Part shown: positions 33,878 to 39,719 of the stretch, piece after piece
Layout: every line of letters begins with the position of its first letter
Numbering within the stretch: the stretch's first letter is position 1
Assembly: GCA_905116865.2 (NCBI GenBank)
Contig: CAJHNH020001580.1
Location: 673,949-737,948 of the forward strand
DNA: 64,000 bases
From: Candidula unifasciata
Lineage: Eukaryota; Mollusca; Gastropoda; Stylommatophora; Geomitridae
Reading direction: 5' to 3'
Position numbers and translations under genes: made by a program
The notes under the pieces: model-generated
Databases searched by the model: none
Told to the model about the DNA's origin: nothing
Seen by the model: only the letters and a program-made list of their open reading frames with translations

Positions 33878-35318
33878 ATATATATAAACTATTTTCAGTT
33901 TAAAATGGACACTTTTGAAACCACCTAGGACGTTTTTTAAACCAAACCAAACTAATTTTAAACCACCCACGATATTCTCTAAAACAAACTGGATGGCATG
34001 ATAGCGCTTTGTGTCACCGGGTGTTTTTGTGTCACCGGGTGTTTATCGCTTGGGTGATTTCCCGGTGGGGTACAACTTACCCACCTACCTAATTTCGTTT
34101 CATTGCTTCCAGCTGGTATACTGTATTTGTAATAGAGATCACGGCTATCAAAAATACATGCAATTAACTCTTTCAGTTCCGGTGAATTCTCACAGCAAAT
34201 GCCCAAGGAAATGAATGACCAATGTGAAAGGTCACGAATGAAAAACATTTAAAAAAGTAAACTGTTTAGAGGAAGCAACCAATATATAGGCAACAATAAG
34301 ATAGTTGTGAACACATTACTCAATGGTGGGAGTTTGGAAAAGTCTTATGCATAACACGCTGCATGGGACTTGTAGAGTTAATAATATATTAATCTGAAAT
34401 TTATCGTAAATATAATTAAATATTTTATGGAAAAAGGGAAATGTGCAGAAGTTCAAATAGATCTGGAGATAATGGTGCATCGGCGATGTACCGTGGGATC
34501 TGGCCGACTTTCAACGCTCAGAGGACAGACAAGACGGACATACAATCAAACTGATTCTGATACTGACTTCTGAAGAGGGGGACGAGGTGCCCATGGGAAT
34601 GTCGGTTCTTAACTCCACTCAGATTAAAGTATAGTTCCCTGAAGTATAATTCACTATTAAACAGTAAATAGCATGCCACATTAGGGGCCGGACAGATTCA
34701 TATATCTTAGCCTCACCCAAGTTCAGTCCTGCTGTGACACAGCGGAAGAGAACAGAGTCTGGCCAGAGATGACCACCACTTACTTGACCGACATGGGCAG
34801 GTCATTATTTTACGCTTCAAGTCAGGACATAACGAACTTAACAAACATAGGCACAGGTTTCCTCTAAGTAGTTCACGAGTTTGCACTTGCGGGTGGTGTG
34901 TGCAGACTACAGAACATGTCCTGCAAGAATGTCCGTTGTACAGCCCTTTAACAAGGAAATACTGGCCCAGTGAGTCAAGACTGCACTCATAGTTGTACGG
35001 AACTAAAAGGTAACTCTTAAAAACTGTCAAGTTTATCACAAGAACTTGTCTGTCGGTGTCAATCAGAAAAGCGAACACAAGAAAAAGATATGACACACAT
35101 ACACCTGAGCATACAGTTTCTTAATTTTAAACAGTCAGACCAGCTGACTCCAAAACATCCACTGCAGTAGGCAAGTCCGCTTGCACTATACCATGAAATC
35201 TTGACAGTTATAAGTTAAATGACAACACTGTTTAACTTGATGTCCTTAAATATTTCAGGTGTACATACCCAGCCGATGTGCCTTTGTCTTAGCTAAGATT
35301 GACCAAATAGCGACTTGA
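8911..35318 (+). CDS. GBE1: Glycogen branching enzyme gene, 3' part (seven coding exons, spliced)
   Basis: Joining 8911-9041, 12615-12713, 14741-15023, 18266-18450, 27753-27882, 31061-31178 and 35259-35318 gives about 334 residues that align from end to end with the C-terminal half of animal 1,4-alpha-glucan branching enzyme (GH13 family). This cytosolic enzyme transfers a short glucan chain to an alpha-1,6 position during glycogen synthesis. Visible landmarks are the acid/base Glu at the end of exon 1 (TVAE), [12 protein letters not shown] with the third catalytic Asp in exon 3, [14 protein letters not shown] and FLNNFD in exon 4, [12 protein letters not shown] in exon 5, GGHKRLDH in exon 6 and VYIPSR in exon 7. 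The nucleophile Asp and the N-terminal CBM48 domain are not in the window, so the 5' half lies before position 1. All introns are GT-AG and phases agree, except exon 5 to 6, which is one nucleotide out. Identification rests on remembered family sequence. Confidence 0.95.
9250..9425 (+). mobile_element. LINE C-terminal remnant
   Basis: Translation gives [20 protein letters not shown], then [24 protein letters not shown] and RLPQD, typical of the C-terminal region of RTE/jockey-type LINE polyproteins, with a stop in the middle. It sits directly before the 31-bp array. Confidence 0.65.
9454..10535. repeat. 31-bp minisatellite array (~35 units)
   Basis: The unit is GACAGACATTACGGAAGCAG followed by AGCTAGACGTC. 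Variants differ at ACATTACGG/ACAATACAG/ACATTACAAA and GTCGAC/GTCAAC. It lies in the intron between GBE1 exons 1 and 2. Confidence 0.97.
11150..11325 (+). repeat. SINE-like family C, copy 2
   Basis: Begins with a TAAGTAAGTA tail, then TTTTACCCCACCAGGACATC, and ends near GGTGGGGCTTTAAAATAACG. It lies directly before the 55-bp array. Confidence 0.75.
11405..12590. repeat. 55-bp minisatellite array (~21 units)
   Basis: The unit is GTGTTGGTGGTGAATGTTTA, AATAGAAAGAATATATTAAC, AATAAAACAAATGGA. Some units lack the last few bases (about 51 bp). It ends about 25 bp before GBE1 exon 2. Confidence 0.97.
12615..12713 (+). CDS. GBE1: GBE1 exon 2 of window
   Basis: The acceptor follows GACTTGCAG and the donor is GTTATT at 12714, phase 0 at both ends. 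It encodes [19 protein letters not shown] and then [14 protein letters not shown], the conserved stretch after the acid/base Glu. The exon starts about 25 bp after the last recognisable unit of a 55-bp minisatellite. Confidence 0.93.
12921..13095 (+). repeat. SINE-like family C, copy 3
   Basis: Starts CCCCACCAGGACATCACACA and ends GGTGGGGCTTCAAAATAACT, with an internal duplicated segment around TATATTTA-GGACCC. It follows GBE1 exon 2. Confidence 0.75.
13500..13640 (-). repeat. SINE-like family B copy, inverted
   Basis: CCGTTCACCGGCTGTAAGTT and CTGGTTGTTCGTCCA are the reverse complement of the GAA-tailed family seen at 26490, 38870, 54215 and 58998. Confidence 0.6.
13875..14063 (+). repeat. 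tRNA-like SINE head with (GA)n
   Basis: TTAGTGGTGAAGTCTGCCTG and ATGGGTTTGATTC resemble RNA polymerase III A and B boxes at tRNA spacing. The sequence ends in a (GA)n run at 14030-14062. A similar head-plus-(GA)n arrangement occurs at 29270-29529. Confidence 0.5.
14326..14569 (+). mobile_element. hAT-type non-autonomous element (SPIN/Charlie-like MITE)
   Basis: 244 bp bounded by terminal inverted repeats CAGGGGTTCTCAACCTT and AAGGTTGAGAACCACT. A perfect 8-bp target duplication, ATGTAGAG, lies at 14318-14325 and 14570-14577. Eight-base duplications and CAG-type ends define hAT transposons. The interior (GGGTCGCC, CAACATGAGGAACTGTATTA, GGTCATGTCATTAGGAAGG) resembles from memory the SPIN and related hAT MITEs that spread horizontally among animals, including a pond snail. 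Internal G and T runs have expanded. It has no coding capacity and lies in the GBE1 intron before exon 3. Confidence 0.88.
14741..15023 (+). CDS. GBE1: GBE1 exon 3 of window
   Basis: The acceptor follows ATCTGAAG, a poor polypyrimidine tract but exact in frame. The donor is GTAAGA at 15024, phase 1. It encodes [12 protein letters not shown], the [20 protein letters not shown] block with the third catalytic Asp (Asp481 in human numbering, from memory), and [11 protein letters not shown]. This is the most conserved exon in the window. Confidence 0.95.
15337..16343. repeat. 71-bp minisatellite array (~13 units)
   Basis: The unit is CTATGGTGCACAGGGACAAT, AGATGATTATATCGATGGTT, TGTGTAAGGAAACTACGACA, GCACGATATGT. 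Shorter, older units (about 57 bp) occupy the left margin. Many units contain GTGTAAGG, a splice-donor-like string, and others carry GTAGTG instead. It lies in the intron after GBE1 exon 3. Confidence 0.96.
16344..16734. other. Intron stretch without recognised feature
   Basis: Nothing recognisable. A short + frame continuing out of the 71-bp array to 16527 shows no family resemblance and is treated as chance. Confidence 0.6.
16735..16910 (+). repeat. SINE-like family C, copy 4
   Basis: ATAAGTAAGTAAATTTTACC tail, CCACCAGGACATCA, GAGGTCCCAGAAACTGCGTT, and end GGTGGGGCTTCAAAATAAGG. This is the best-preserved copy. Confidence 0.78.
17195..17536 (-). mobile_element. Penelope-like element GIY-YIG endonuclease remnant
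   Basis: The minus-strand frame contains [36 protein letters not shown] and SDVQ. This matches the pattern of Penelope-element GIY-YIG domains, in which an xYIG core is followed by Gly-Arg-x-Leu-x-x-Arg-Phe and a His-Leu. The expected YIG reads YID and the catalytic surroundings are altered, so it is inactive. The reverse transcriptase part was not found. Confidence 0.6.
17985..18228 (-). mobile_element. LINE RNase H remnant next to GBE1 exon 4
   Basis: The minus strand encodes [20 protein letters not shown] and [13 protein letters not shown], the fourth RNase H motif and following region of an I/Ingi-type LINE. It is truncated at both ends. Only about 40 bp, including a C run, separates it from exon 4. 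Confidence 0.7.
18266..18450 (+). CDS. GBE1: GBE1 exon 4 of window
   Basis: A C-rich tract and CTGCAG precede the exon, whose first two bases complete the Gly codon begun in exon 3. The donor is GTGTGC at 18451. It encodes [38 protein letters not shown] and [23 protein letters not shown] RNase H remnant lies just upstream and the 32-bp array begins about 14 bp downstream, so the exon is tightly boxed in by repeats. Confidence 0.95.
18464..20345. repeat. 32-bp minisatellite array, left part (~59 units)
   Basis: The unit is AACCTAATAGTATAATGTTT followed by CTTCCTCTGTAT. It begins about 14 bp after GBE1 exon 4. A detached stretch of the same units occurs at 25467-25550. Confidence 0.98.
20346..20538. 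other. Left flank of 5.1-kb inserted block
   Basis: Unique sequence between the broken end of the 32-bp array and the first 19-bp unit. No coding content or transposon terminus recognised. Confidence 0.5.
20539..20779. repeat. 19-bp minisatellite array, left part
   Basis: The unit is ATTGTTCAGACGCCAACAC, with an 18-bp variant ATTGTTAGACGCC. About 12-13 units precede the LINE, and the array resumes at 24541. Confidence 0.97.
20780..24540 (+). mobile_element. Near-intact I/Ingi-like LINE with RNase H domain
   Basis: About 3.76 kb inserted inside the 19-bp array. It starts CTTCCGGTGTAAACAGCCAC and ends in a (TAAC)5 tail. ATTGTTCAGACG stands on both sides (20768-20779, 24541-24552), but because the flank is a repeat the duplication cannot be separated from array periodicity. 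It encodes an apurinic endonuclease, a reverse transcriptase and an RNase H in one frame. A 5'-truncated sister copy is at 51207-51840. No upstream ORF1 was recognised, though about 100 bp of leader is present. Clade assignment rests on domain order and the C-terminal CPEC motif. Confidence 0.92.
20886..24527 (+). pseudogene. LINE endonuclease/reverse transcriptase/RNase H frame with one in-frame stop
   Basis: One frame runs 20886-24527, broken only by TGA at 21117-21119. The frame before the stop ends [12 protein letters not shown] and resumes [20 protein letters not shown], so the stop falls in the endonuclease. From the ATG at 21270 the open part has 1085 residues: endonuclease motifs GDFNARGH (59-66) and SDH (134-136); reverse transcriptase with APGPDG (357-362), motif A LDLEDAYN (487-494), [13 protein letters not shown] (545-557) and FADD (577-580); RNase H with TDGS (871-874), Glu near 911, SDS (934-936) and [13 protein letters not shown] (970-982); and C-terminal CPEC (1075-1078). 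All core catalytic positions I can name are kept. The stop could be a C-to-T change in a CGA codon, or a sequencing error. Confidence 0.9.
24541..25072. repeat. 19-bp minisatellite array, right part (~28 units)
   Basis: Same ATTGTTCAGACGCCAACAC unit as at 20539-20779. The units nearest its right end are the most uniform. Confidence 0.97.
25073..25466. other. Right flank of the 5.1-kb inserted block
   Basis: About 390 bp of sequence with CACGTG motifs (TTCCACGTGGCGACC and TTCCACGTGATAACTCG) and no recognised gene or repeat. Confidence 0.5.
25467..25550. repeat. 32-bp minisatellite, detached right part
   Basis: Two to three units of the 18464-20345 array (CTAATAATATAATGTTTCTT, CCTCTGTATGCACTAATAGT). 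They show that everything between was inserted into one ancestral array. Confidence 0.85.
25763..26362 (+). mobile_element. LINE RNase H and C-terminal remnant with (AATC)n tail
   Basis: Codes for [35 protein letters not shown], then after a one-base frameshift near 26012 [26 protein letters not shown], a stop, and [12 protein letters not shown] before a CAATCAATCAATC tail. A (CA)n expansion sits within the RNase H domain at about 25870-25888. It is a different, older family from the LINE at 20780. Confidence 0.82.
26490..26780 (+). repeat. SINE-like family B, fullest copy
   Basis: Includes GTGTGGGTTCCGAGGCCCCA, AAAGCATGTCGTAAGAGTCG, GTGCATCTGCCGGAGAGGCA, GTGGACGAGCAACCAGAAC and AGCTGGTGAACGCAAAGAAG with a GAA tail. 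Shared with 38870-39071, 46455-46575, 54215-54465 and 58998-59190. Confidence 0.72.
26781..27382. other. Intron stretch, possible decayed LINE
   Basis: About 600 bp without an open frame. On the minus strand, scraps around 26990-27370 read like a degraded reverse transcriptase core, but I could not assemble a convincing motif series. Confidence 0.35.
27383..27530 (+). repeat. Dispersed repeat family D, copy 1
   Basis: Matches 37500-37650: shared blocks ATCCTCGCC-GTGC, TGTGCACTG-GCTGAG, CTCAG-CTTGA-TTAGAAG and GAACGGAGCACTT. The copy at 37312 has a tRNA-like head in front. Confidence 0.65.
27611..27690 (+). pseudogene. Decayed partial duplicate of GBE1 exon 5 and its acceptor
   Basis: Aligns with 27718-27800 over the intron end and first ~45 exon bases. 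TGATGATTTCAG is identical and AACTACGTCAG matches the exon start, followed by CGACAAGCTG after a 4-bp deletion. Read from its acceptor (after 27645) in the phase left by exon 4 it gives ten codons and then TGA. It is non-coding but retains an intact-looking 3' splice site. Confidence 0.8.
27753..27882 (+). CDS. GBE1: GBE1 exon 5 of window
   Basis: The acceptor follows TGATGATTTCAG. The exon encodes [38 protein letters not shown] and VQVA, the start of the C-terminal all-beta domain. The donor is ambiguous: GTGTGT after 27882 (phase 1) or GTGTAT after 27884 (phase 0). Neither joins exon 6 in frame. A decayed copy of the acceptor and first ~50 bases lies 107 bp upstream. Confidence 0.9.
27974..28744. 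repeat. 38-bp minisatellite array (~20 units)
   Basis: The unit is ACTTGAACTCTTTCATTAAC followed by TCTCTTCATCTAGCAATT. It is very uniform, differing mainly by TCTC/CCTC, which suggests recent expansion. It starts about 90 bp after GBE1 exon 5. Confidence 0.98.
28745..29269. other. Intron stretch without recognised feature
   Basis: Contains a T run and a C/G-rich run near 29130-29145 (possible collapsed homopolymers) and otherwise nothing recognisable. Confidence 0.5.
29270..29545 (+). repeat. tRNA-like SINE with long (GA)n
   Basis: GTGGTCAAGCTGTTGGTCTC and GTGGGTTCGTTTCC resemble A and B boxes. The body runs to CCTTTCCACAG, followed by about 75 bp of pure (GA)n at 29453-29528. Confidence 0.55.
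29546..30230. other. Intron stretch with a possible tRNA-like head
   Basis: GCTAGCGTAGCTCGTTAAAC and CCGGGTTCACGCCCCCGG at 29855-29935 resemble a degenerate tRNA-derived head. Flanking sequence is AT-rich with A runs and no recognised gene. Confidence 0.35.
30231..30740. repeat. Dispersed family E, second copy
   Basis: Homologous in the same orientation to the 545-bp insertion at 3824-4368, sharing CTGTGACCAACGTGG, GAACTGCATTTCTAGTGTTG, TTAGCACTTCTGATG and GTAACTATGGGGTGAC. Its boundaries are not sharp. Confidence 0.7.
30741..30840 (-). repeat. Short LINE-tail-like repeat, copy 1
   Basis: Shares GATGAACTTCA, TCTGTATC-AGGTCTTTCTTG and TCTGCCT with 31438-31625, in the same orientation. Confidence 0.5.
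30880..30950 (+). mobile_element. LINE extreme 3' coding end
   Basis: Reads [15 protein letters not shown] and stop, the C-terminal Cys motif of the RNase H-bearing LINE seen at 25763-26362. Confidence 0.6.
31061..31178 (+). CDS. GBE1: GBE1 exon 6 of window
   Basis: The acceptor follows CCGTCTCCCAG and the donor is GTGAGT at 31179. It encodes [19 protein letters not shown] and [20 protein letters not shown], matching the penultimate part of the enzyme. The frame of YKIVLD leaves a single base at the 5' end, which needs a two-base partial codon from the previous exon; exon 5 offers one or none. Confidence 0.88.
31438..31625 (-). repeat. LINE-tail-like repeat, copy 2
   Basis: On the minus strand this ends in a GATGATGATGAAC tail and shares about 90 bp with 30741-30840. 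It follows GBE1 exon 6. Confidence 0.5.
32041..32132. repeat. T run followed by long G run
   Basis: About 60 of the bases at 32063-32131 are G. It could form stacked G-quadruplexes, or it may be a poorly resolved assembly stretch. Confidence 0.9.
32236..32688. repeat. 35-bp minisatellite array (~13 units)
   Basis: The unit is TATTTAATTACCTGCTACTC followed by ATGCATACTCAGGTG. It lies between GBE1 exons 6 and 7. Confidence 0.97.
33032..33562. repeat. 15-bp minisatellite array (~35 units)
   Basis: The unit is TGTTGTCTAGACTAG with an AAGACTAG variant; TCTAGA and ACTAGT sites recur. Because 15 is a multiple of three, a 180-codon frame repeating [10 protein letters not shown] stays open on the + strand. 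I treat it as an artefact. Confidence 0.97.
33660..33890. repeat. (TG)n/(TA)n microsatellite tract
   Basis: Blocks of TGTGTG, TATATA and GTATGTATG alternate over 230 bp. Confidence 0.95.
33998..34095 (-). repeat. SINE-like family C, copy 5 (partial)
   Basis: TTTGTGTCACCGGGTGTTT occurs twice, then CCGGTGGGGTACAACTTACC with a CTACC tail. It is the reverse complement of the CCCCACCAGG end. Confidence 0.65.
34440..34730 (+). mobile_element. LINE RNase H tail remnant plus repeated 3' segment
   Basis: 34500-34600 translates to [20 protein letters not shown], the post-RNase H region of the 25763-type LINE. The segment 34566-34730, including ATAGCATGCCACATTAGGGG, CAGATTCATATATCTTAGCC and TTCAGTCCTGCT, recurs at 36322-36490. 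Confidence 0.65.
34731..35100 (+). mobile_element. Another LINE C-terminal remnant with Cys motif
   Basis: Reads [55 protein letters not shown] and [12 protein letters not shown]. The CxC-x2-C plus [10 protein letters not shown] pattern is typical of the end of another RNase H-bearing LINE group. It precedes GBE1 exon 7. Confidence 0.72.
35259..35318 (+). CDS. GBE1: GBE1 last coding exon
   Basis: The acceptor follows AAATATTTCAG. It encodes [19 protein letters not shown] and stop TGA at 35316-35318. The VYIPSR motif followed by about a dozen residues is where animal branching enzymes end, so this is the true C-terminus. Confidence 0.93.
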   Translation: MYIPSRCAFVLAKIDQIAT

Positions 35319-35535
35319 GTTGTTTCGCAATGTTTTTCTCCGCATGTATTTTACAGATTGTTTTATATGGTGAAGGAGTCCGCAGACTTCAGTCTGTGTT
35401 CTCGGCCATGTCTGTGGGTTAATTTGTTCAAAAGTTTATTTACAATGTATTTCATATTATAAAATCTAAATATGCGAGGAGTTACACGTAATGGGTTATG
35501 TATGAACGGTTACAGATGAAGAGTTATGTGTGAGG

Positions 35536-35541
35536 AATAAA
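35536..35541 (+). promoter_or_regulatory. GBE1: Candidate GBE1 poly(A) signal
   Basis: This AATAAA lies about 218 bp after the GBE1 stop codon and is the first canonical hexamer I found there. Use is inferred, not shown. Confidence 0.4.
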
Positions 35542-35589
35542 TAAGGAGTTGTGTGTAATAGGGAATATATAGGTAAATTAACGTAACGG

Positions 35590-35725
35590 ACCCTTCGAAT
35601 GTATTGGGTATAGAGGGTAGACCTAGACTATATCAGTCGGTGGGTGATGTGGTCAGCATCTCGCTGGTCGACTTTACTTCCCAGAATTGTTCCTGGTACC
35701 AGTTCAAGGCTGGGAGCCAAGGTTA
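35590..35725 (-). repeat. SINE family A copy, inverted
   Basis: GATGTGGTCAGCATCTCGCT, GACTTTACTTCCCAG and CTGGTACCAGTTCAAGGCTG are the reverse complement of the family A body. It may lie in the GBE1 3' UTR or just beyond it. Confidence 0.6.
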
Positions 35726-36321
35726 TTTATTTTTTTCTCGGAGAAAACAGAAACCCGGCTTCGTCAACCCCGACCTTCAGATCAGCAGGCGAACGAATGA
35801 GATATATATGCGAAGTTGTTTAAGATTGGTTTATGTTAGAGGAATTGCACACTGGATGTAACTTTACTGTTTGTAATGTTCCTACATTGTGATAACAGAA
35901 AAGTTAAAGGGGACATGAAGCCGGGGGACCAAGAAACATGTTAATTTGGCATCATTTGATGCAGAAGTGTCGGTGTCAGCGTAACTGGCAGTACACTGGA
36001 CTAGACAGCACTGAACAGACCAACTGGCATGTACTGTACAGAGAAAATAGTTTTATGGATTGTATTTTATTGTTGTGCTGGCAACTGCAGGATGTAAGTG
36101 ACTCCTTGAGTATGAAAGTGCATGAGGCGGGAGAACTGGCGAGAGACCGAGTTTCTTTCAGGCAGACTGAGTTGAGAGCGACGCTCTACAAAGGAACTGG
36201 TACATGATGACCTGGTAACTGGCCTCTTTAGAATTGATCTGCGATAGCTTTCCTTGAATTGAAGATTTTTGATACTGTCTGAATATTTTTCTGAACAAGC
36301 ATAACCTCATTTTGTATGTTG
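35726..36321. other. Intergenic stretch without recognised feature
   Basis: Short frames at 35938-36207 show no family resemblance. Nothing else seen. Confidence 0.5.
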
Positions 36322-36490
36322 TCAGCTGAAGAGGCGGACGGGGTGCTTATGGGAATGTCAGTTCTCATCTCCACTCAGATGAAAGTATAGTTCACTGAAG
36401 TATAATTCTCTATTAAACAATAAATGGCATGCCCCATTGGTGGCCTGACAGATTCATATATCTTAGCCTCACCGATGTTCAGTCCTGCTA
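36322..36490 (+). repeat. Direct repeat of 34566-34730
   Basis: CTGAAGAGG-GGACG-GGTGC, ATGGGAATGTC-GTTCT, AAATGGCATGCCCCATT and CAGATTCATATATCTTAGCC match the upstream copy in order, with about 10% differences by eye. Confidence 0.75.
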
Positions 36491-36589
36491 GTGTGTATGT
36501 GTGTGTGTTGGATCTGAGAGGTTAAGCCAAATGTCTCAGGCTCTAAAACTAGTGGGTTCCAGTTCAAGGAGATTCATGGAAATTGGGAG

Positions 36590-36915
36590 GCATTTAGACC
36601 CCTGTAAATTTACAAGAAACGATTGGGGAAGAGGGGGGGGGGCGCTAAGACCCTTGTGAATTTACTAACGAAACGATTGGGGAAAGGGGGGGGGGATGAT
36701 GGTAGCGGCGACCTCTGTGAATTTACCAAGGAAACGATTGAAAAGAAAGGGGATGGGCCTTAGACCCTTTTGAAGTTACTAAGGAAATGATTGGGGGGGG
36801 GGGGGCGGACTAAGACCCTTGTGAATTTACTGAGGTAACGATGGGAAACGGTGGGCGGATGGGTGCTTAGACCCTTGTGAATTTACTAAGGAAACGATTT
36901 AGGGGGGTGGGGGGA
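36590..36915. repeat. Degenerate ~60-bp repeats with G runs
   Basis: Five to six copies of AGACCCTTGTGAATTTACTA then AGGAAACGATTGGGG with variable G runs. Several runs may be mis-sized. Confidence 0.8.
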
Positions 36916-37311
36916 AAGACACAGCTCCCTCAAAATATTAAGTGACCAGCTCCCTCGCCTCAAGATTCTGGCGCCTGTGTAGTTATATAGTTTTTCATTC
37001 ACTAAGTCACAAAGCTTGCCACTGTAACGCCCCACCACCATCATGCATAATTATTTCTGTGAATTTTATTTTGAATTATATTATTATATTTTTTTAAGCT
37101 ATTCGGTGTTACTAATATTAAGCTCTTAAACAGGGTTAGATTTCTTAGCCCCCACTCCACACCTTTTAGCAAAATTGGTTATAAGCTGCGCCCCCTCCTC
37201 CCCCCTCATAGTGTTAATTGTTATGGACCCCCCCCCCCAAATGTTTTCTTAGTGTTGGCGCCTATGATCTCAGCATGTAATGTTCCTAAAGATGGCTTAG
37301 TGCACACTTTT

Positions 37312-37650
37312 GTGGCTGAGTGATCTCGAGTGCTGGAGGTCCCGGGTTCAAGCCCCGGTAAAGGCTGGGATTTTTTTTTCACGTGGAAGGACTTCTAGTG
37401 ACTGTCCGTGTGTATTCTTGCGCACGTAAAAAAAAATCGCTTGGCGGTAGGAAATCGAAAAGAGTAGCCAAACAGCGCTGCCCAGGCAACATTTGCAGTT
37501 TAAAAAATATACTCAAAGTATTTCGAATCCTCGCCGGTGCAACGGAGTTTGTGCACTGCGCTGAGAACCTTCAAACTCAGGCTTGAGTTAGAAGTTGAAC
37601 GGAGCACTTATGGGTTTCACCCGTGTGCCATGAAGTGGATCCGTCAAATA
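37312..37650 (+). repeat. tRNA-derived SINE, family D
   Basis: TGGCTGAGTGATCTCGAGTG (A-box-like) and GGTTCAAGCCCCGG (B box) form a clear tRNA-like head. A T run, a low-similarity middle and then the 3' part shared with 27383-27530 follow, ending in CAAATAAACAAA. Confidence 0.7.
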
Positions 37651-37817
37651 AACAAACATTTGTGACTAGCCTTCCTTATTCAGACAACCCAACAATCAAT
37701 TGGTATTGTCACATTCACATCGCAGTTCACTTGTTTCTAGTTCCGTCTTGTTGGGTCTGGGAGTTACCAATTCTGATAGACAAACTGAAACAAGTAAAGG
37801 ACCCTGTACCACACCTT

Positions 37818-37955
37818 TAGGCATATAGGGCTAGACCTATATTTTATAGACCGATCGGCACAAGATGGGTAATGTGGTCAGCATCACGCCGGGCGCCTCT
37901 ACTTCCCGGGACTGGGCCCAGTACCCACTCAAGGCTGGGTCGACCTGGGTAGACA
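37818..37955 (-). repeat. SINE family A copy, inverted
   Basis: TAGACCTATATTTTATAGAC, GTAATGTGGTCAGCATCACG, CTACTTCCCGGGACTGG and CTCAAGGCTGGGTCGACC form the reverse complement of the family A body. Confidence 0.7.
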
Positions 37956-38182
37956 AACTGAGAACGGAAATTCGTATGTTTTGATAAATGAGTGTCCTTT
38001 GTCCAAGGACACAAGTCCTGTCTGTAGCATAGCTAACATATGGGCAATTATTTTATGTGAATTGCTGTTTGTTATTCATTGTAGAAGGTTTGTTCCTCTG
38101 ACCATAATCGAGCCCCTAACCCTTCCCCCCAGCTACCCAATTGTAACTTAAGCAAAGGCAAGACCGACAGTCTTGGATACAG

Positions 38183-38270
38183 AGTCCTGCACCTTTGGGA
38201 TTTGAACCCACGACCTTTGAATCCGCAAACGAGAGTCTAGCCGCAACACCACGGCGCCTACCTGTATATT
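38183..38270 (-). repeat. Isolated tRNA-like SINE head, inverted
   Basis: On the minus strand it reads GTGGTGTTGCGGCTAGACTC and GTCGTGGGTTCAAATCCC at A/B-box spacing, closely like the head of the 54481 SINE. The acceptor stem does not pair convincingly, so it is not called as a tRNA gene. Confidence 0.65.
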
Positions 38271-38343
38271 ATGCTAACCTCATATTTTTAGAGCCAGGTC
38301 GATTGATTCTGACAATCAATGATTGATATCAACGCTGTGGCAA

Positions 38344-38810
38344 TGGGCTTTTATCTGTGATGAGGTGTCAGGTGGGTCGTGAAACAATGTGTTTTATCTG
38401 TGATGAGGTGTCAGGTGGGTCGTGAAACAATGTGTTTTATCTGTGATGAGGTGTCAGGTGGGTCGTGAAACAGTGTGTTTTATCTGTGATGAGGTGTCAG
38501 GTGGGTCGTGAAACAATGTGTTTTATCTGTGATGAGGTGTCAGGTGGGTCGTGAAACAGTGTGTTTTATCTGTGATAAGTTGTCAGATGGGTCGTGAAAC
38601 AATGTGTTTTATCTGTGATGAGTTGTCAGATGGGTCGTGAAACAGTGTGTTTTATCTGTGATAAGTTGTCAGATGGGTCGTGAAACAATGTGTTTTATCT
38701 GTGATGAGTTGTCAGATGGGTCGTGAAACAGTGTGTTTTATCTGTGATGAGGTGTCAAGTTGGTCGTGAAACAATGTGTTATATCTGTTGTGAGGTGTCA
38801 GGTAAGTTGC
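38344..38810. repeat. 43-bp minisatellite array (~11 units)
   Basis: The unit is GTGTTTTATCTGTGATGAGG, TGTCAGGTGGGTCGTGAAAC, AAT. Alternating AAT/AGT units imply amplification of a two-unit block. Confidence 0.96.
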
Positions 38811-38869
38811 GAAACAGGGGTGTTTTCTTGGGTCTGTGTGTAAGAGAAGGGCAGAGGAGCACTGCGCTT

Positions 38870-39071
38870 CTTCGTCTTCTTCTTCAGCATTAAGTGCATC
38901 TGCCTGAGAGGCAAGGAACAAAAAGTCTGCATACAAATTAGTAAGATCTGTCAAACATATGCACACACAATACTCCAGTTCTGGAACAGGACTGCAGTCC
39001 AGAAGTGGACGAACAACCAGAACTTGCCGCCAGAGTTTACAGCTGGTGAACGCGAAGAATAAGAAGAACAC
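38870..39071 (+). repeat. SINE-like family B copy
   Basis: GTGCATCTGCCTGAGAGGCA, CAGGACTGCAGTCCAGAAGT, ACAGCTGGTGAACGCGAAG, then a GAATAAGAAGAA tail. Confidence 0.72.
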
Positions 39072-39189
39072 ATGAATTAGAGATTAGCAGAGGAGATAAA
39101 CATCATTGATCATTTTTAAGCCCCTAAAATTCCATTTTCTGGTGCTCCCATGTAAAGTCCCTCATTGTGTGTCATAACACTGTCACTCT

Positions 39190-39605
39190 CCTTCTTCTTC
39201 TTTCGCATTCCGAGCCCTATATGTTGATTGCTGCAGATATCACCCGCCGCAATTCATCTCTCTTGTTAGCCTTCTTTTTCCAGTTGGTAACACTAAGTGT
39301 TTGCACGTCTGTCTGGATATTATCTCTCCATCGTCTTCTTGGGATGCCTTGTGGTCTACAACATTCATCTCCCTTGTGAACAGTTTTTACTTCTCTGTCA
39401 TCTGACAATATTTCAATATGCCCCAACCATTTCAGTCTATTAACTCTCATGATGCCAGTGATCAGTGGTGATTTAAACAGATTATGAATTTCGTTGTTGC
39501 TTCTCACTCTCCATTCCCCGCTGTTTGCACCTCTGATGGGGCCAAAGATTCGCTGTAAGACTCCGTTTTCAAAAACCTGTAATAAGGCTTCATCTCTTTT
39601 CATCT
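39190..39605 (-). mobile_element. LINE C-terminal remnant
   Basis: The minus frame reads LQRIFGPIRGANSGEWRVRS, NNEIHNLFKSPLITGIMRVN, RLKWLGHIEILSDDREVKTV and PRRRWRDNIQTD, closely related to the copy at 42700-44240. The absence of stops across 128 codons suggests relatively recent insertion, though it is 5'-truncated. Confidence 0.8.
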
Positions 39606-39654
39606 ATCACTCTCCTACATTTTTTTATAACTGAAGATTGCAGTCTGTAGGATT

Positions 39655-39715
39655 AACATCTCAAGGATGAGAAGCACACCGGTAAAGGTCCGGAAACATC
39701 GTTCAACAATATCAG
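39655..39715 (+). repeat. SINE-like family C, copy 6 (fragment)
   Basis: GGATGAGAAGCACACCGGTA, AAGGTCCGGAAACATCGTTC and AGGTTATG match only the family core. Confidence 0.5.
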
Positions 39716-39719
39716 GTTA

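Noticed and set aside
38183..38270. Functional tRNA gene on the minus strand
   Set aside because: A- and B-box-like sequences are present, but the acceptor stem does not pair and the sequence matches the SINE heads seen elsewhere.
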